From assembly GCF_016623615.1 (NCBI RefSeq), contig NZ_JAEHFX010000005.1:265139-329138 (forward strand): DNA of 64,000 bases, given 5' to 3'. Made by a program: the position numbers and the translations under genes. Source of the stretch: Adhaeribacter terrigena (GTDB lineage: Bacteria > Bacteroidota > Bacteroidia > Cytophagales > Hymenobacteraceae). Under the pieces are notes generated by a model, which did not search any database, was not told where the DNA came from, and saw nothing but the letters and a program-made list of their open reading frames with translations. This document shows positions 1 through 9,900 of this stretch, one piece after another (the first letter of the stretch is position 1; each line of letters opens with the position of its first letter).

Positions 1-995
1 CCGTACCAAGCACTACCATTTGCGTAGGCAGCCCGGTTACCTTTAACGGGACTTCTACTACCGGGGCAACTGCTTATGCCTGGTTCTTCCAGGGTGGTTC
101 CCAAACCAGTTCTACACTGCAGAGCCCAACTGTTACTTATAATACCCCGGGTACTTATAACGTAACGTTAACGGCGCATGCCGGTACCGGTCCGTGTGCA
201 TTAAGTAATGCAAAAACCATGACCGTAAACGTGGTAGCGTTGCCAAATGTAAATATTACACCGGCTTCAGCAGTGATATGTACAAACCCAACGCAACTGA
301 CTGCCTCAGGTGCATCTACTTATACATGGTCGCCGGCTACAGGGCTGAGCGCTACTACCGGTGCCACTGTAACGGCCAACCCAAGTGTAACCACGGTTTA
401 TACCGTTACCGGTACAACCTCGGCGGGCTGCGTTTCTACCGATACCGTTCGGGTAATTGTACCGAACATTACGGCAGATTTTACGCCGAGCGGTAAATAC
501 TTCGATCACCGCAACGGGGCTGCTACCGTTACGTTTACCAACAACTCTGCCAACGGAACCTTCTATCTGTGGAACTTCGGTGAGCCGGGCCTGAGCACTG
601 CCAATACCTCTACCCTGTATAACCCGGGGCCGGTTACGTATCCTTACACCGGTACCTTTATTGTAAAACTCGAAGTTTCGGCAAACGGCTGTACGGAAAT
701 TCACCGCGATACCATTGTAGTACGCAATACTACCGGTCTGAATGAAGCCTTCGAAAACGGTCTGATCAAGATCTACCCGAACCCGGCTAAAAACTACCTG
801 CAGGTTGAAATTCCGGCTACTGAAAAAGTAACTGCCATTCAGCTGACCAACGCCATCGGCCAGGTGATCGCGAAGCAGAAACCGGATGCCGGAGCAACCC
901 GCTTTAATGTGGCAAACCTGCCGGCTGGCATCTATTTCGTTAAAATTTCGAACGCCGAAGGCAGTATCATAAAGAAAATAAGCATAGAGCAATAA
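1..995 (+). CDS. T9SS-sorted PKD-domain surface protein (5' end outside window)
   Basis: The frame is open from base 3, so the gene begins left of the window and only its C-terminal part is present. The visible protein has Ser/Thr/Gly-rich PKD/Ig-like modules: one with a GTYNVTLTAHAG strand, a second with a TYTWSPATGLSATTG signature, and a third, PKD-like, around a YLWNFGEPG motif. It ends in a type A T9SS sorting domain with the hallmark IYPNP, a GQVI turn and LPAGIYFVKI. The product is expected to cross the outer membrane by T9SS and be anchored or released at the cell surface, probably as an adhesin or modular enzyme. The catalytic part, if any, is not visible. Stop at 993-995. Confidence 0.85.
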   Translation, partial: VPSTTICVGSPVTFNGTSTTGATAYAWFFQGGSQTSSTLQSPTVTYNTPGTYNVTLTAHAGTGPCALSNAKTMTVNVVALPNVNITPASAVICTNPTQLTASGASTYTWSPATGLSATTGATVTANPSVTTVYTVTGTTSAGCVSTDTVRVIVPNITADFTPSGKYFDHRNGAATVTFTNNSANGTFYLWNFGEPGLSTANTSTLYNPGPVTYPYTGTFIVKLEVSANGCTEIHRDTIVVRNTTGLNEAFENGLIKIYPNPAKNYLQVEIPATEKVTAIQLTNAIGQVIAKQKPDAGATRFNVANLPAGIYFVKISNAEGSIIKKISIEQ

Positions 996-1021
996 ACGCT
1001 ATTGTTTTTTAGTAAAAAAGG
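994..1021 (+). repeat. ACGCTATGG-family intergenic element (forward)
   Basis: Variant copy (AAACGCTATTGTTTTTT, then an A-tract) that starts inside the TAA stop of the PKD gene. Its 3' A-tract is the left side of the terminator that follows. Confidence 0.6.
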
Positions 1022-1043
1022 CAGCCATATGGCTGCCTTTTTT
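1014..1043 (+). terminator. Intrinsic terminator after the PKD gene
   Basis: GGCAGCC-ATAT-GGCTGCC hairpin flanked by an A-run and a T-run; could work in both directions. Confidence 0.85.
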
Positions 1044-1058
1044 GTTTTATTTAAACAT

Positions 1059-1082
1059 AGTTTTCCGGGAAAAGCGATACCG
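1059..1082 (-). repeat. Degenerate ACGCTATGG-family element (reverse)
   Basis: AGTTTTC, then GGAAAAGCGATACCG, resembles the reverse form of the family but is diverged. It lies upstream of the metalloprotease gene. Confidence 0.35.
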
Positions 1083-1174
1083 CAATATTTTAGGTTTTTT
1101 TTGAAAGGCATTTCAGCTAAAGCCGTAATTTTCGCGTATCAAAACCGGCGGAAGCCACCCAATATTGCCCCATT

Positions 1175-2662
1175 ATGATAAAGACTTTTACGCTGCTTTT
1201 TGCTACCGTTTTTGCCTTCAGTTTTGCTGCGCATGCCCAGGAACAAGGCCGCAACTGCGCTACCGACGAAGTAAATGCCCTGCTCTGGCGCAACCAGCCC
1301 GAATATAAAAAAGCCATGCAGGAAATAGAAAAGGCTGCGGCCCTATATCTGCAGAACCGGCCGGGCCAGCGTACCAATAGCCTCGGCGATACCATTCCGG
1401 TGGTTTTTCATGTGCTTTATAATAACCAGCAGCAAAATATTTCCGACCTGCAGATCCTCTCGCAGCTCGATGTGCTGAATGAAGATTTTAACCGCCGCAA
1501 CCCTGATGCCAGTAACACGCCCGCTGCTTTTCTGAATGTGGCCGGTAACCCGCAGGTATATTTCTGTTTAGCCTCGCTCGATCCGGAAGGCAAGCCAACC
1601 AACGGCATTACCCGCACGCAAACCAACCAGGCTTCCTTTGAATACACCGAAAACAAAATGAAGTTTACGGCGCAGGGTGGCCGCGATGCCTGGGACCGGA
1701 ACCTGTACCTGAATATCTGGATATGTAACCTGACGAACAATATTTTAGGATTTGCGCAATTCCCCGGCGGGCCGGCCGCTACCGATGGCGTAACGCTGCT
1801 GTACCGGGCCGTAGGGCGCACGCCGCTCAATCCGTTTCCGGGGCCTTATAACCGCGGCCGCACCGGTACGCACGAAGTGGGGCATTGGCTGGGTTTGCGG
1901 CACATCTGGGGCGAAGCCGATAACAGCTGCACCGATTCCGATCTGATTGAAGATACCCCGAATCAGGATGGCAAATCTTCGGGCTGCCCGGTTTTTCCAA
2001 GAATTTCCTGCAATAACGGGCCCAACGGCGATATGTTCATGAATTACATGGACTATACCAACGATGCCTGCATGAATTTATTTACCCTTGGCCAGGTAGA
2101 CAGGATGAATGCGGTGCTGCATACTTCGCGTACGGCTTTGCTGCAATCCAACACCTGCAGCAATGTGCTGAACGCCGATTTCCGGGCAGTGCCCGATGCG
2201 ATTTTTCCCGGCGAAACCACCGATTTTTTCTATTATTCCAACGGCCGGCAACCTACCACTTTCAGCTGGGTTTTTGAAGGCGGCACTCCGCGGACTTCCA
2301 CCGAGAAAAACCCGCAGGATATTCGTTACGATGCGCCCGGCGCTTATACTGTTACGCTCACCGTTACCGATGCCTTCGGCTCCGATACCGAAACCAAAAT
2401 TGGCTATCTGAAAGTTACGGAAAATGAGCTGCAGCTTTACCCGAACCCGGCCGACCGGACGCTTACCATTGGCGCGCCCGCCGATCAAAAACTTACCGAA
2501 GTAGGTATTTTTAATTCAATCGGGCAGCTGATCAGAAAGTATCCGGCGGAAGAACGCACGCTTACAATAGAGGTGCGTGATCTGCCCAAAGGTTTATACG
2601 TGGTGCGCGGCGTTACCAACCGGAACGAAAATTTCGGGCAGCTTTTATTGATCTTCCGCTAA
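1175..2662 (+). CDS. Secreted M43-type zinc metalloprotease with PKD and T9SS sorting domains
   Basis: Predicted secreted endopeptidase of the M43 (pappalysin/cytophagalysin) metzincin group. Residues 1-22 are a Sec signal peptide ending AHAQ. The catalytic domain carries the zinc signature HEVGHWLGLRH near residue 232 (three His ligands, catalytic Glu) and the downstream Met-turn MNYMDY. A PKD module follows (TTFSWVFEGGTP, then YTVTLTVTDAFGSDT), then a type A T9SS sorting domain beginning LYPNPADRTL and ending near the stop. At 495 residues the size is normal for a single-PKD member. All catalytic residues are present, so an active extracellular protease is likely. It is transcribed alone, with the previous gene closed by a terminator. 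Confidence 0.9.
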   Translation: MIKTFTLLFATVFAFSFAAHAQEQGRNCATDEVNALLWRNQPEYKKAMQEIEKAAALYLQNRPGQRTNSLGDTIPVVFHVLYNNQQQNISDLQILSQLDVLNEDFNRRNPDASNTPAAFLNVAGNPQVYFCLASLDPEGKPTNGITRTQTNQASFEYTENKMKFTAQGGRDAWDRNLYLNIWICNLTNNILGFAQFPGGPAATDGVTLLYRAVGRTPLNPFPGPYNRGRTGTHEVGHWLGLRHIWGEADNSCTDSDLIEDTPNQDGKSSGCPVFPRISCNNGPNGDMFMNYMDYTNDACMNLFTLGQVDRMNAVLHTSRTALLQSNTCSNVLNADFRAVPDAIFPGETTDFFYYSNGRQPTTFSWVFEGGTPRTSTEKNPQDIRYDAPGAYTVTLTVTDAFGSDTETKIGYLKVTENELQLYPNPADRTLTIGAPADQKLTEVGIFNSIGQLIRKYPAEERTLTIEVRDLPKGLYVVRGVTNRNENFGQLLLIFR

Positions 2663-2667
2663 GCCAC

Positions 2668-2699
2668 ACTTTTAAAGCCTAAAACCCTACCGTTTTTTT
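2668..2699 (-). repeat. ACGCTATGG-family element (reverse, GGTAGGG subtype)
   Basis: Reverse copy (ACTTTTAAAGCC, then TAAAACCCTACCGTTTT) that fills the whole gap and touches the ATG of the macro-domain gene at 2700, leaving no room for a Shine-Dalgarno site. Confidence 0.8.
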
Positions 2700-3239
2700 A
2701 TGGAAAATTCAGTTAAAAACCGCATAAACGTTTTACAAGGCGATATTACAAAAGTGCGGACCGATGCCATTGTAAATGCGGCCAATACTTCTTTGCTGGG
2801 TGGTGGCGGCGTAGATGGTGCCATTCACCGGGCCGGCGGTCCGGCAATTCTGGAAGCCTGCCGGCAAATTGTGGAAAAGCAGGGTTGCTGCCCTACCGGT
2901 GAAGCGGTGATTACCACGGCCGGAAACCTGCCTGCCAAATACGTTATTCATACGGTAGGGCCAGTATGGCATGGCGGCAGCCGGAACGAAGCCGAAAAAC
3001 TGGCTAATTGTTACCGCAACAGTTTAAAGCTGGCGCAGGCAAATGCCTGCAAAACCGTTGCTTTTCCCAACGTGAGCACCGGCGTTTACGGTTATCCCAA
3101 AGCTGAGGCCGCGGAGATCGCCCTGAAAGAAACGGTAGCGTTCTTACAGCAAAATCCGCAGCCGGAAACCGTTACGTTCGTTTGTTTCGATGAAGAGAAT
3201 TTACAGCTTTACCAGGATCTGTTGCAGAAATTGCCCTGA
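2700..3239 (+). CDS. Macro-domain protein, O-acetyl-ADP-ribose deacetylase-like
   Basis: A 179-residue single-domain macro protein of the YmdB/MacroD type, a family that hydrolyses O-acetyl-ADP-ribose and removes mono-ADP-ribose from proteins. The ADP-ribose pocket motifs are intact: GDIT near residue 14, [19 protein letters not shown] (residues about 23-41) with the conserved Asn, and STGVYGYP for the phosphate loop. No signal peptide, so cytosolic. The start sits directly against a dispersed repeat element and the stop overlaps another, so the gene is framed by two copies. Family assignment is firm; the physiological substrate is not known. Confidence 0.93.
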   Translation: MENSVKNRINVLQGDITKVRTDAIVNAANTSLLGGGGVDGAIHRAGGPAILEACRQIVEKQGCCPTGEAVITTAGNLPAKYVIHTVGPVWHGGSRNEAEKLANCYRNSLKLAQANACKTVAFPNVSTGVYGYPKAEAAEIALKETVAFLQQNPQPETVTFVCFDEENLQLYQDLLQKLP

Positions 3240-3268
3240 AAAACGGTATGGTTTTAAGCTGAAAAAGT
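3239..3268 (+). repeat. ACGCTATGG-family element (forward)
   Basis: AAAACGGTATGGTTTT, then AAGCTG and AAAAAGT. It starts in the TGA of the macro-domain gene and abuts the terminator. Confidence 0.8.
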
Positions 3269-3301
3269 AAAATGCCCGGCTGTAATGGCCGGGCATTTTT
3301 T
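3269..3301. terminator. Bidirectional terminator between convergent genes
   Basis: ATGCCCGGC/GCCGGGCAT hairpin with A-run and T-run; serves the macro-domain gene (+) and the PhoX-like gene (-). Confidence 0.85.
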
Positions 3302-3338
3302 ATGAATGCAGGAGTACGTTTTGTATACTGGTTCCAAA

Positions 3339-6323
3339 TTATTTATTCAATACGATCTTTGTCAGCTTTACTTCGGTGGCGGTTACCAGGCGTATCAGGT
3401 AGATGCCTGCGGGTAATTTGCGGCCGTCGATCTCATAAGCATGTTGTTTTTCAGTTATGTTAATGCCTTCGTCAATTACTTTTATTAGAGCGCCTTTCAG
3501 ATCCAGCAATTCCACTTTGTAGTTTCCTGCCTGCGATAAAGTAAAGCTCAGGTTGGTAGAGATGCCAAACGGATTGGGTTGTACCATAATTTCAGTTGCC
3601 GGGCTGTTTTGAGCAAACCTTGCTGCTGTCTGAGTTTGCGAACCCAGGTATTTTTTATTGGCGAAAACGATGGTGAGGTCCTCATTAAAGCGAACAGCAT
3701 TTCCGGCAGCGTCTGTAATTGTTTGGGAATTAGAACTTTTTGGGTCGCGGATCGACATAAAACCATACCGGAAATCCGGGGAAAAAGTGAGCCCTGTTGG
3801 TTCGGATTCAAATGGCGTAGTCATAAACAATTCTATCTTCGGTATTGTGGGGGTGTGGTCCGGGCGTACTACCCATAGGTTTGCCCGGCCATTATCCTGC
3901 ATAACCCATAAGTTGCCGTCGCCATCAAAAGCCAGGTTGTCGGCTCCTACCCCCCAGTCTTCGTTTTGTACCCCACCATTATAGCTTATCGGGTACGATT
4001 TTCTGGTAACCCAGGGTTCAATTCCGGATACCGTGTTGCCGTCGTCTTTAAAACGCCAGATCGTTCCGGTAGTAGTTTCTGCAAAATAGATTCTCCCATC
4101 CAATCCAAGTTCAATTTCCTCTAAAGTCCCCCAAGTGGTGCCTCCTAAAGATGCAGCCAGGTTGGCTGTATTATTCCTGTTAGCCTGGGTGGTATTGGGT
4201 ACTTGTATCCATTGGCCAATGGTTGGATTGCTGGCATTGCGTTGCAAGACATAAAGCTTGCCGGAAGAAAAGTTGGTTGCCTGGTCGGCCACAAACTTAT
4301 ATATACATTTAGTGCCGCCATCTTCGGTCTGGTAGGCAACAATGCCATTAGCTCTGATGGCTATATTTTCGTGCTTCATGCGGCCCAGAGCCCAGAGTTT
4401 GTCAGGCTTGCCATCGCCGTTATAATCCCGGATGAGCCCGGTTGCCGGATCGATCTCTACCTGCCAGCCTACATCCTGATAACCATCCTTATTAGCGTCT
4501 CCGGCTGTTGTGGATTCTTCAGAAGAAATAATTGTGCCCCAGGGAGTAACCGCGCCGGCGCAATTCTTTTCGGTTCTTACTATGGGTGCAAAGTTAATTC
4601 TGCGGGTTGCATCAACAGTCCATAGCATAGTTGTTTCATTAAGCGTCATATTCAATACAGAAACGCCGCCCTGGTCTTTTTCATGGTTAATGGAAAGGTA
4701 TCCGTGCTTGCTGCTGCCATTTATTGGAACGTATCCCGTAAAATCAGCATTGCTTAATAGAGTGCCTCCAGAGCCATCCGTGTAACGGGTTACGGTATTT
4801 TTCGCCAATAATTGGAATCTATGAGTGGCTGTAGGATAGGTAATTACCTGAGTCTGACCAACTGGTTTAACCGAAATAAAGCAGCCTATATTATCCGAAT
4901 TGCTTGGGCCGCAGTATCCGGTAACCGGAATCTGGCTGAAGATAGCTGAAATGTTCCTGTTGCGGTACATTTTAACTGCAAGCGGGTTGGTGGTTGCCGT
5001 TGTATCGCCGGCCCAGCTGTCGAACTGAAAACCAGCAGCCGGGTTGGCGGTAAGCATTACTGTTGAGCCACCGGAATACGAACCTTGATCCGGGTTTTTT
5101 GAAACCGTGCCACTGCCGGTAACTGAAACGTTCAAAATAAACTGCCCCGGTATTTGTGAAAAGGTAGCCGTAATATTTTTATTGCTGTTCACGGTAACCA
5201 TAAGCGGATTGGTCGTTCCGGTAGCATCTCCGCTCCACCCGTCGAACTGGAAGCCGGGATTGGGAGTAGCTGTAAGCGTTACGGTAGAGCCGGCATCGTA
5301 AGTAGGCTGGTTCGGACTTTTGGCAACAGTTCCGCTACCGTTTACGGTAATGTTGAGGTTGTATTGAACCGGCAAAGCTGAAAAAGTAGCGGTAATGCTT
5401 TTATTGCCATTCATGGTAACGTTTACCGGATTGGTCGTTCCGGTAATGTCTCCACTCCAGCCATCGAACCGGAAACCTGGATCGGGAGTAGCGGTGAGGC
5501 TTACCACCGAGCCGCTGGTATACGTTGCCTGATTTGGCGTTTTGGCTACTGTTCCGCTACCGTTTTCAGTTATAGTCAGGCTGTACTGCGCGGGTATCTG
5601 CGAGAAATTGGCCGTAATATTTTTAGAGGTGTTCATGGTAACCGTCAGCGGGTTTGTTGTTCCGGTGGCGGCGCCGGTCCAGCCATCGAACTGGTAGCCG
5701 GGATCGGGTACAGCCGTTAGCGTTACGGTGGCGCCGGTAGCATAAGAGGTCTGGTTCGGGTTTTTGTTAACCGTTCCGCTACCGTTTACGGTAACGTTTA
5801 AGCTCACCTGGGCTTGGTTTATTACCGTAAAACTGATGGTTATTGGGGTGCCTGGGGTGCCTTGCCTGTTTTGGCCCGAGTACGATTGTGCCGTTAAAGT
5901 ATAAGAGCCGAGTGAGGGCGTCCAGCTGAAATAATCGCCGCTGTTATCGCCTTGTAGCGAGTAGTACGGGCCGCTATCATCGGAACGGTTTTTCGATTGC
6001 GCGCCGGTAAGCGTAAAATACACACTTCCCACCGTTGAAGGGCTGGTTACCGCCTGAACATTGAGTTTTTGGCTTGGAAGTGTAGCCAGGTTCAGAACGT
6101 CACCGTCATTTAATGGCTGGATTGGGGTATCGGTACTGGAATTGATAAGATTAAACCCCGTTATTGTTCCCTGCGCCGTGGCAGACGTGGGGCCTATAAA
6201 CCAAAAAAACACTGAAACAATTAACAGCTTTACCAATTGGTAGTGGCTTGCGGAAGTTTTTTCCCTGTTTATTTTTAAGGTTGCATAAGGAAAGAGTAAA
6301 TTTATTTCATACTTGTTTTTCAT
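3339..6323 (-). CDS. PhoX/DUF839-family protein with four InlB-type repeats and T9SS sorting domain
   Basis: A 994-residue secreted protein. The N-terminus has a basic region, a hydrophobic segment and a cut near SATAQ (about residue 51). Next come an Ig-like module starting ITGFNLIN (about 53-168) and four tandem InlB-type bacterial repeats (about 170-465, roughly 73 residues each; signature GSGTV..P, then FDGWSGD and I.A.FS). The DUF839/PhoX-like catalytic region (about 470-895) includes NCAGAVTPWGTIISSEES, GRMKHEN and DGDGNLWVMQD. A type A T9SS sorting domain with VQPNPF closes it. PhoX enzymes are calcium/iron phosphatases normally exported folded by Tat; this one has no twin-arginine motif. 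It is the second member of a tandem duplication with the gene at 6989-10159. Function as a phosphatase is inferred from family only. Confidence 0.88.
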   Translation of the reverse strand: MKNKYEINLLFPYATLKINREKTSASHYQLVKLLIVSVFFWFIGPTSATAQGTITGFNLINSSTDTPIQPLNDGDVLNLATLPSQKLNVQAVTSPSTVGSVYFTLTGAQSKNRSDDSGPYYSLQGDNSGDYFSWTPSLGSYTLTAQSYSGQNRQGTPGTPITISFTVINQAQVSLNVTVNGSGTVNKNPNQTSYATGATVTLTAVPDPGYQFDGWTGAATGTTNPLTVTMNTSKNITANFSQIPAQYSLTITENGSGTVAKTPNQATYTSGSVVSLTATPDPGFRFDGWSGDITGTTNPVNVTMNGNKSITATFSALPVQYNLNITVNGSGTVAKSPNQPTYDAGSTVTLTATPNPGFQFDGWSGDATGTTNPLMVTVNSNKNITATFSQIPGQFILNVSVTGSGTVSKNPDQGSYSGGSTVMLTANPAAGFQFDSWAGDTTATTNPLAVKMYRNRNISAIFSQIPVTGYCGPSNSDNIGCFISVKPVGQTQVITYPTATHRFQLLAKNTVTRYTDGSGGTLLSNADFTGYVPINGSSKHGYLSINHEKDQGGVSVLNMTLNETTMLWTVDATRRINFAPIVRTEKNCAGAVTPWGTIISSEESTTAGDANKDGYQDVGWQVEIDPATGLIRDYNGDGKPDKLWALGRMKHENIAIRANGIVAYQTEDGGTKCIYKFVADQATNFSSGKLYVLQRNASNPTIGQWIQVPNTTQANRNNTANLAASLGGTTWGTLEEIELGLDGRIYFAETTTGTIWRFKDDGNTVSGIEPWVTRKSYPISYNGGVQNEDWGVGADNLAFDGDGNLWVMQDNGRANLWVVRPDHTPTIPKIELFMTTPFESEPTGLTFSPDFRYGFMSIRDPKSSNSQTITDAAGNAVRFNEDLTIVFANKKYLGSQTQTAARFAQNSPATEIMVQPNPFGISTNLSFTLSQAGNYKVELLDLKGALIKVIDEGINITEKQHAYEIDGRKLPAGIYLIRLVTATEVKLTKIVLNK

Positions 6324-6814
6324 AAAGATATTTTTAAAATGTAAAGACCTGAAAATGCGCCAACGAAGTTTTAAAATGGGGTTTTAATACATCAGGGAAT
6401 CGCAGTTAAAATTTCAGATATTGTCTGCGATGCCATGCTTTCAAAACTGGGGCCTGCGGCAAGTACTAAACTTCTGAAATTTTATGAAGTACAGTAATAG
6501 CAGGAACTGCTGTGTTTGTTTGGATTAGTCTTCTGGTCAGCGCTTTAATTGCTGATTCAATAAATAATTCACTTGTTGCGTTGGACGGAAGGAGAAAAGG
6601 GAGCAGTTTGTTATTGGAGTGTTGATTATAGTACAGAAAAAACATGAAAAAGTTATACAAAAAATGAAAATGTATTGGAGATATTTTTATAATTATTTGG
6701 AGGCAAAATTCAAAACGAGATTTATGCTACCCAGACGTAACAGCATGACTTCTAATAGCAAATAAAGCCCGGTCTATTTAATTTTCAGGTGAAACTTCTG
6801 CCATCCCGGTAAGG

Positions 6815-6843
6815 GAAACGCTATGATTTTAACAAGAAAAACC
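6815..6843 (+). repeat. ACGCTATGG-family element (forward)
   Basis: GAAACGCTATGATTTT, then AACAAG and AAAA. It corresponds to the copy at 10764 in the duplicated flank. Confidence 0.75.
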
Positions 6844-6876
6844 CTTGATCTGATTTGCGGCTTTACATTTTTATTT

Positions 6877-6905
6877 AAAACGCTATGTTTTCAGACTGCA
6901 AAAGT
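6877..6905 (+). repeat. ACGCTATGG-family element (forward)
   Basis: AAAACGCTATGTTTT, then CAGACTGC and AAAAGT. It corresponds to the copy at 10826. Confidence 0.8.
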
Positions 6906-6914
6906 CTGTAAAAC

Positions 6915-6949
6915 AAAAGCGGAACTACCTTCCGGCATCCCCGCTTTTT
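6915..6949. terminator. Terminator downstream of the second PhoX-like gene
   Basis: AAAAGCGG/CCGCTTTTT stem. It is a decayed version of the perfect 13-bp hairpin at 10865-10900 and has the same loop motif CTACCTTCCGGCA. Confidence 0.6.
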
Positions 6950-6988
6950 GGTTTATTCTGAAATTAATAAGGGGTTTAAATTAAAACG

Positions 6989-9900
6989 CTACTCCTTCAT
7001 TTGCAGAATACTTTTCTCTATTTGTTGGTCGTTTACCTTCAGCCGTACCCGGTAAATTCCGGAGCGGTGACCTGGGTCTTCAGCAGGTTTAAATTCAATA
7101 TTATGGGTGCCGGCTTCCATTTCTTCATTAACAAGGGTAAATGTTTGCCTGATATCGGTATCGGTGCTATAAACTTCAAGTTTAACCCGGGCTTTTTCAG
7201 GTAAATTTACTTTAATAGTTGTTGCTGCATCGAATGGATTTGGGAACACCTCCAGCATCAGGTTTGATGGGGTAAGGTTAACCGGGGCTACTCTGGCTGC
7301 TGGTTGCGTTTGCGGGCCTAAAAATTCTTTGCGGGCAAAAACAATCGTAACATCCTGCTCGAAGCGTATGGTATTGCCGGCTACGTCTTTAATCGTTTTC
7401 GTATTGTCGTTACTCGGGTTCAGGAAGGAAATAAAACCATACCGGTAATCGGGGGTGAAGGTTAGTCCTGAAGGTTCAGCATCTTTCGGGGTAGTCATAA
7501 ACAGCTCTATTTTAGGGCTGGCAGTGGTATGGTCCGGGCGTACCACCCAGACATTATGCCGCCCTTTATCCTGTAATACCCATAGATTGCCATCGCCGTC
7601 AAAAGCCAGGTTATCGGCGCCAACCCCCCAGTCTTCGTTATTTACGCCACCGCTATACGTGATCGGGTAATATTTTTTAATAACCCAGGGCTCCAGTTCC
7701 GATATCCCGGCACCATCGTCTTTAAAGCGCCAGATCGTTCCGGTATTTGTTTCGGCAAAGTAAAGCTTGCCATCCGGGCCTAATTCAATGTCCTCCAGTT
7801 TATCCCACTGCGTTCCGCCTAATGATGGCCCAAGGTCCGCTGTTTTATTCCTGTCTGCCTTGCTAGTATTAGGAACCAGGACCCATTGTCCCGTTTTAGG
7901 ATCAGAGGCGCTGCGCTTTAATACATAAAGTTTACCCGCTGAGAGATTTCCCGGTTGATCGGCCACAAATTTATACAGGCAGTTCGTTTGGGCATCATCT
8001 GTCTGATAGGTAGTCACGCGGTCAGATTTAATAACCAGGTTTTCGTGGCGCATGCGGCCCATTGCCCAGAGTTTATCCGCTTTCCCATCGTCGTCATAAT
8101 CCATCAGGCTCCCGGTGGCCGGGTTAAATTCTACGTGCCAGCCTACATCCTGATAGCCATCTTTATTAGAGTCGCCGGCTGTATAAGATTCTTCTGAAGA
8201 GATAACGGTTCCCCAGGGCGTAACAACACCGCCACAATTCCGCTCAGTTTTAACAACCGGAGCAAAGTTTATTTTCCTGATCGAATCAGTTTCCCAAAGG
8301 TTGGTAGAATCATTAAACGCTAAATTGAAAATGGAAACCCCGCCCGGCGTCGTTTCATGGTTTAAAGACAAATAGCCTTTTCGGCTGCTGCCACTTCTTG
8401 GTACATACGCAGAGAAATCGAAATTGCTTGGTAGTAAGCCCGTTGAGCCTGCTGTGTATCTGGTTTGGTCAAATTTGGCTAATAGCTGAATAGCATGGCT
8501 GGCAGGATAAGTAATTATTTCGGTTTGGCCTCTGGGTCTTACCGATGTAAAGCAGCCGATATTCATTGAATTATTCGGGCCGCAATATCCTGAAGGGTTA
8601 AACTGGGTGAAGTTCGCAGTTATATTCATATTGCGGGTTAATTTAATAACCAATGGCTCCATGTTTCCAATAGCGTCGCCGCTCCAACCAGAAAATAAGT
8701 ATCCGCTGTCTGGCAAAACTGCCACATTCACAATAGAATTAATTGGGTAATCTGGAAGATCAGGCGTTACTGTTACAATGCCGCCTCCTGGAGAAATAAC
8801 ATTTAAGCTATAGCGTACAGCCGAAGCCGTGAAGTTGGCCGTAATACTTTTATTGCTGTTCATGGTGATGGTAAGCGGGTTGGTATTCCCGGTAGTATCG
8901 CCGCTCCACCCGCTGAACTCGAAGCCGGGCTCGGGAGTTGCAGTAAGCACCACCGGGCTGTTACCGCTATAGGTTGCCTGATCCGGATTTCCGGAAATAG
9001 TGCCGCCATTCGTTGCGTTTAAATTCAGAGTATATTGCGTGGGAGGAGAGATCTGATTAATCACGCTGAAGGTGAGCGTAACGGGTGGAGAAGCTGTACC
9101 GCCACCATTAGACCCGGAAAATGATTGGGCAGTTAAGGTGTAATTTCCTAAAGTGGGAATCCAGCTGAAATAATCGCCGCTGTTATCGCCGGTCAGGGAA
9201 TACGGGGTAGAATTATCCGTACGGGTCTTGATTTCTGCCCCGCTTAAATTAAACAGCACGCTGCCCACCGTTGCCGGGTTAGTTACTGCCTGAATATTGA
9301 TCTTTTGGTTTGGCAAAGTAGCCAGGTTTACTACCATTCCCGAATTAAGCGGTTGGATTACCTGGTTCGTAATGGCATTCATTATTAACAAGCCGGTTAT
9401 TGGTTGCGTTGCAGTTGAGGTGGTAAAATTAGCCGTAATGCTTTTGTTACCGTTCATGGTAATGGAAAGCGGGTTGCTCGTGCTGTTAACGTCGCCGGTC
9501 CAGCCACTGAAGGTAGCGCCTGTGCCGGGAGAAGCAGTAATGGTAACAGTGCTTCCGGAGCTATAAGTTGTTTGGTTTGGGCTGGCTGCTGCGGTTCCGT
9601 TTCCTACAGCATTTAAATTTAATGTATACTGGGCCGGTGGATTGGTTTGGCCATTCGTAACGCTGAAGGTGATCGTAACCGGGGTGCCTGCTGTTCCGCC
9701 GGCATTATCCTTTGCATACGGGTGGGCGGTTAAGGTATAGTTGCCAACGGTCGGGTTCCAGCCATAGTAATTTCCTGAGTTGTCGTCTCCCTGCAAGGTA
9801 TAAGGCGAGCCGTTATCGGTCAGGGTTTTTGATTCCTGGCCACTTAAAGTGAAAACTACGCTGCCTACCGCTGTTGAGCCCGTCAGCGCCCGGATATTAA

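Larger units (their letters stand above)
6324..6988. other. Intergenic gap between the two PhoX-like paralogs
   Basis: About 660 bp holding two repeat elements and a decayed terminator. Its layout (element, element, then a hairpin with CTACCTTCCGGCA in the loop) parallels the gap at 10160-10924, which suggests the upstream flank was copied with the gene. An open frame of 64 codons on the minus strand has no recognisable features. Confidence 0.6.

Noticed and set aside
2668..2699. Reverse element as a normal Bacteroidota promoter (TTTG and TAnnTTTG)
   Set aside because: The spacing between TTTT and the TA..GTTTT part is about 14 bp instead of about 19, the -7 word lacks the final match, and many copies lie after genes.
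4145..4625. Open frames opposite the PhoX-like catalytic region
   Set aside because: Shadows of the conserved coding strand; no independent start or motif.
6466..6660. 64-codon frame on the minus strand between the PhoX-like paralogs
   Set aside because: No signal, motif or ribosome site, and it lies in AT-rich leader sequence.
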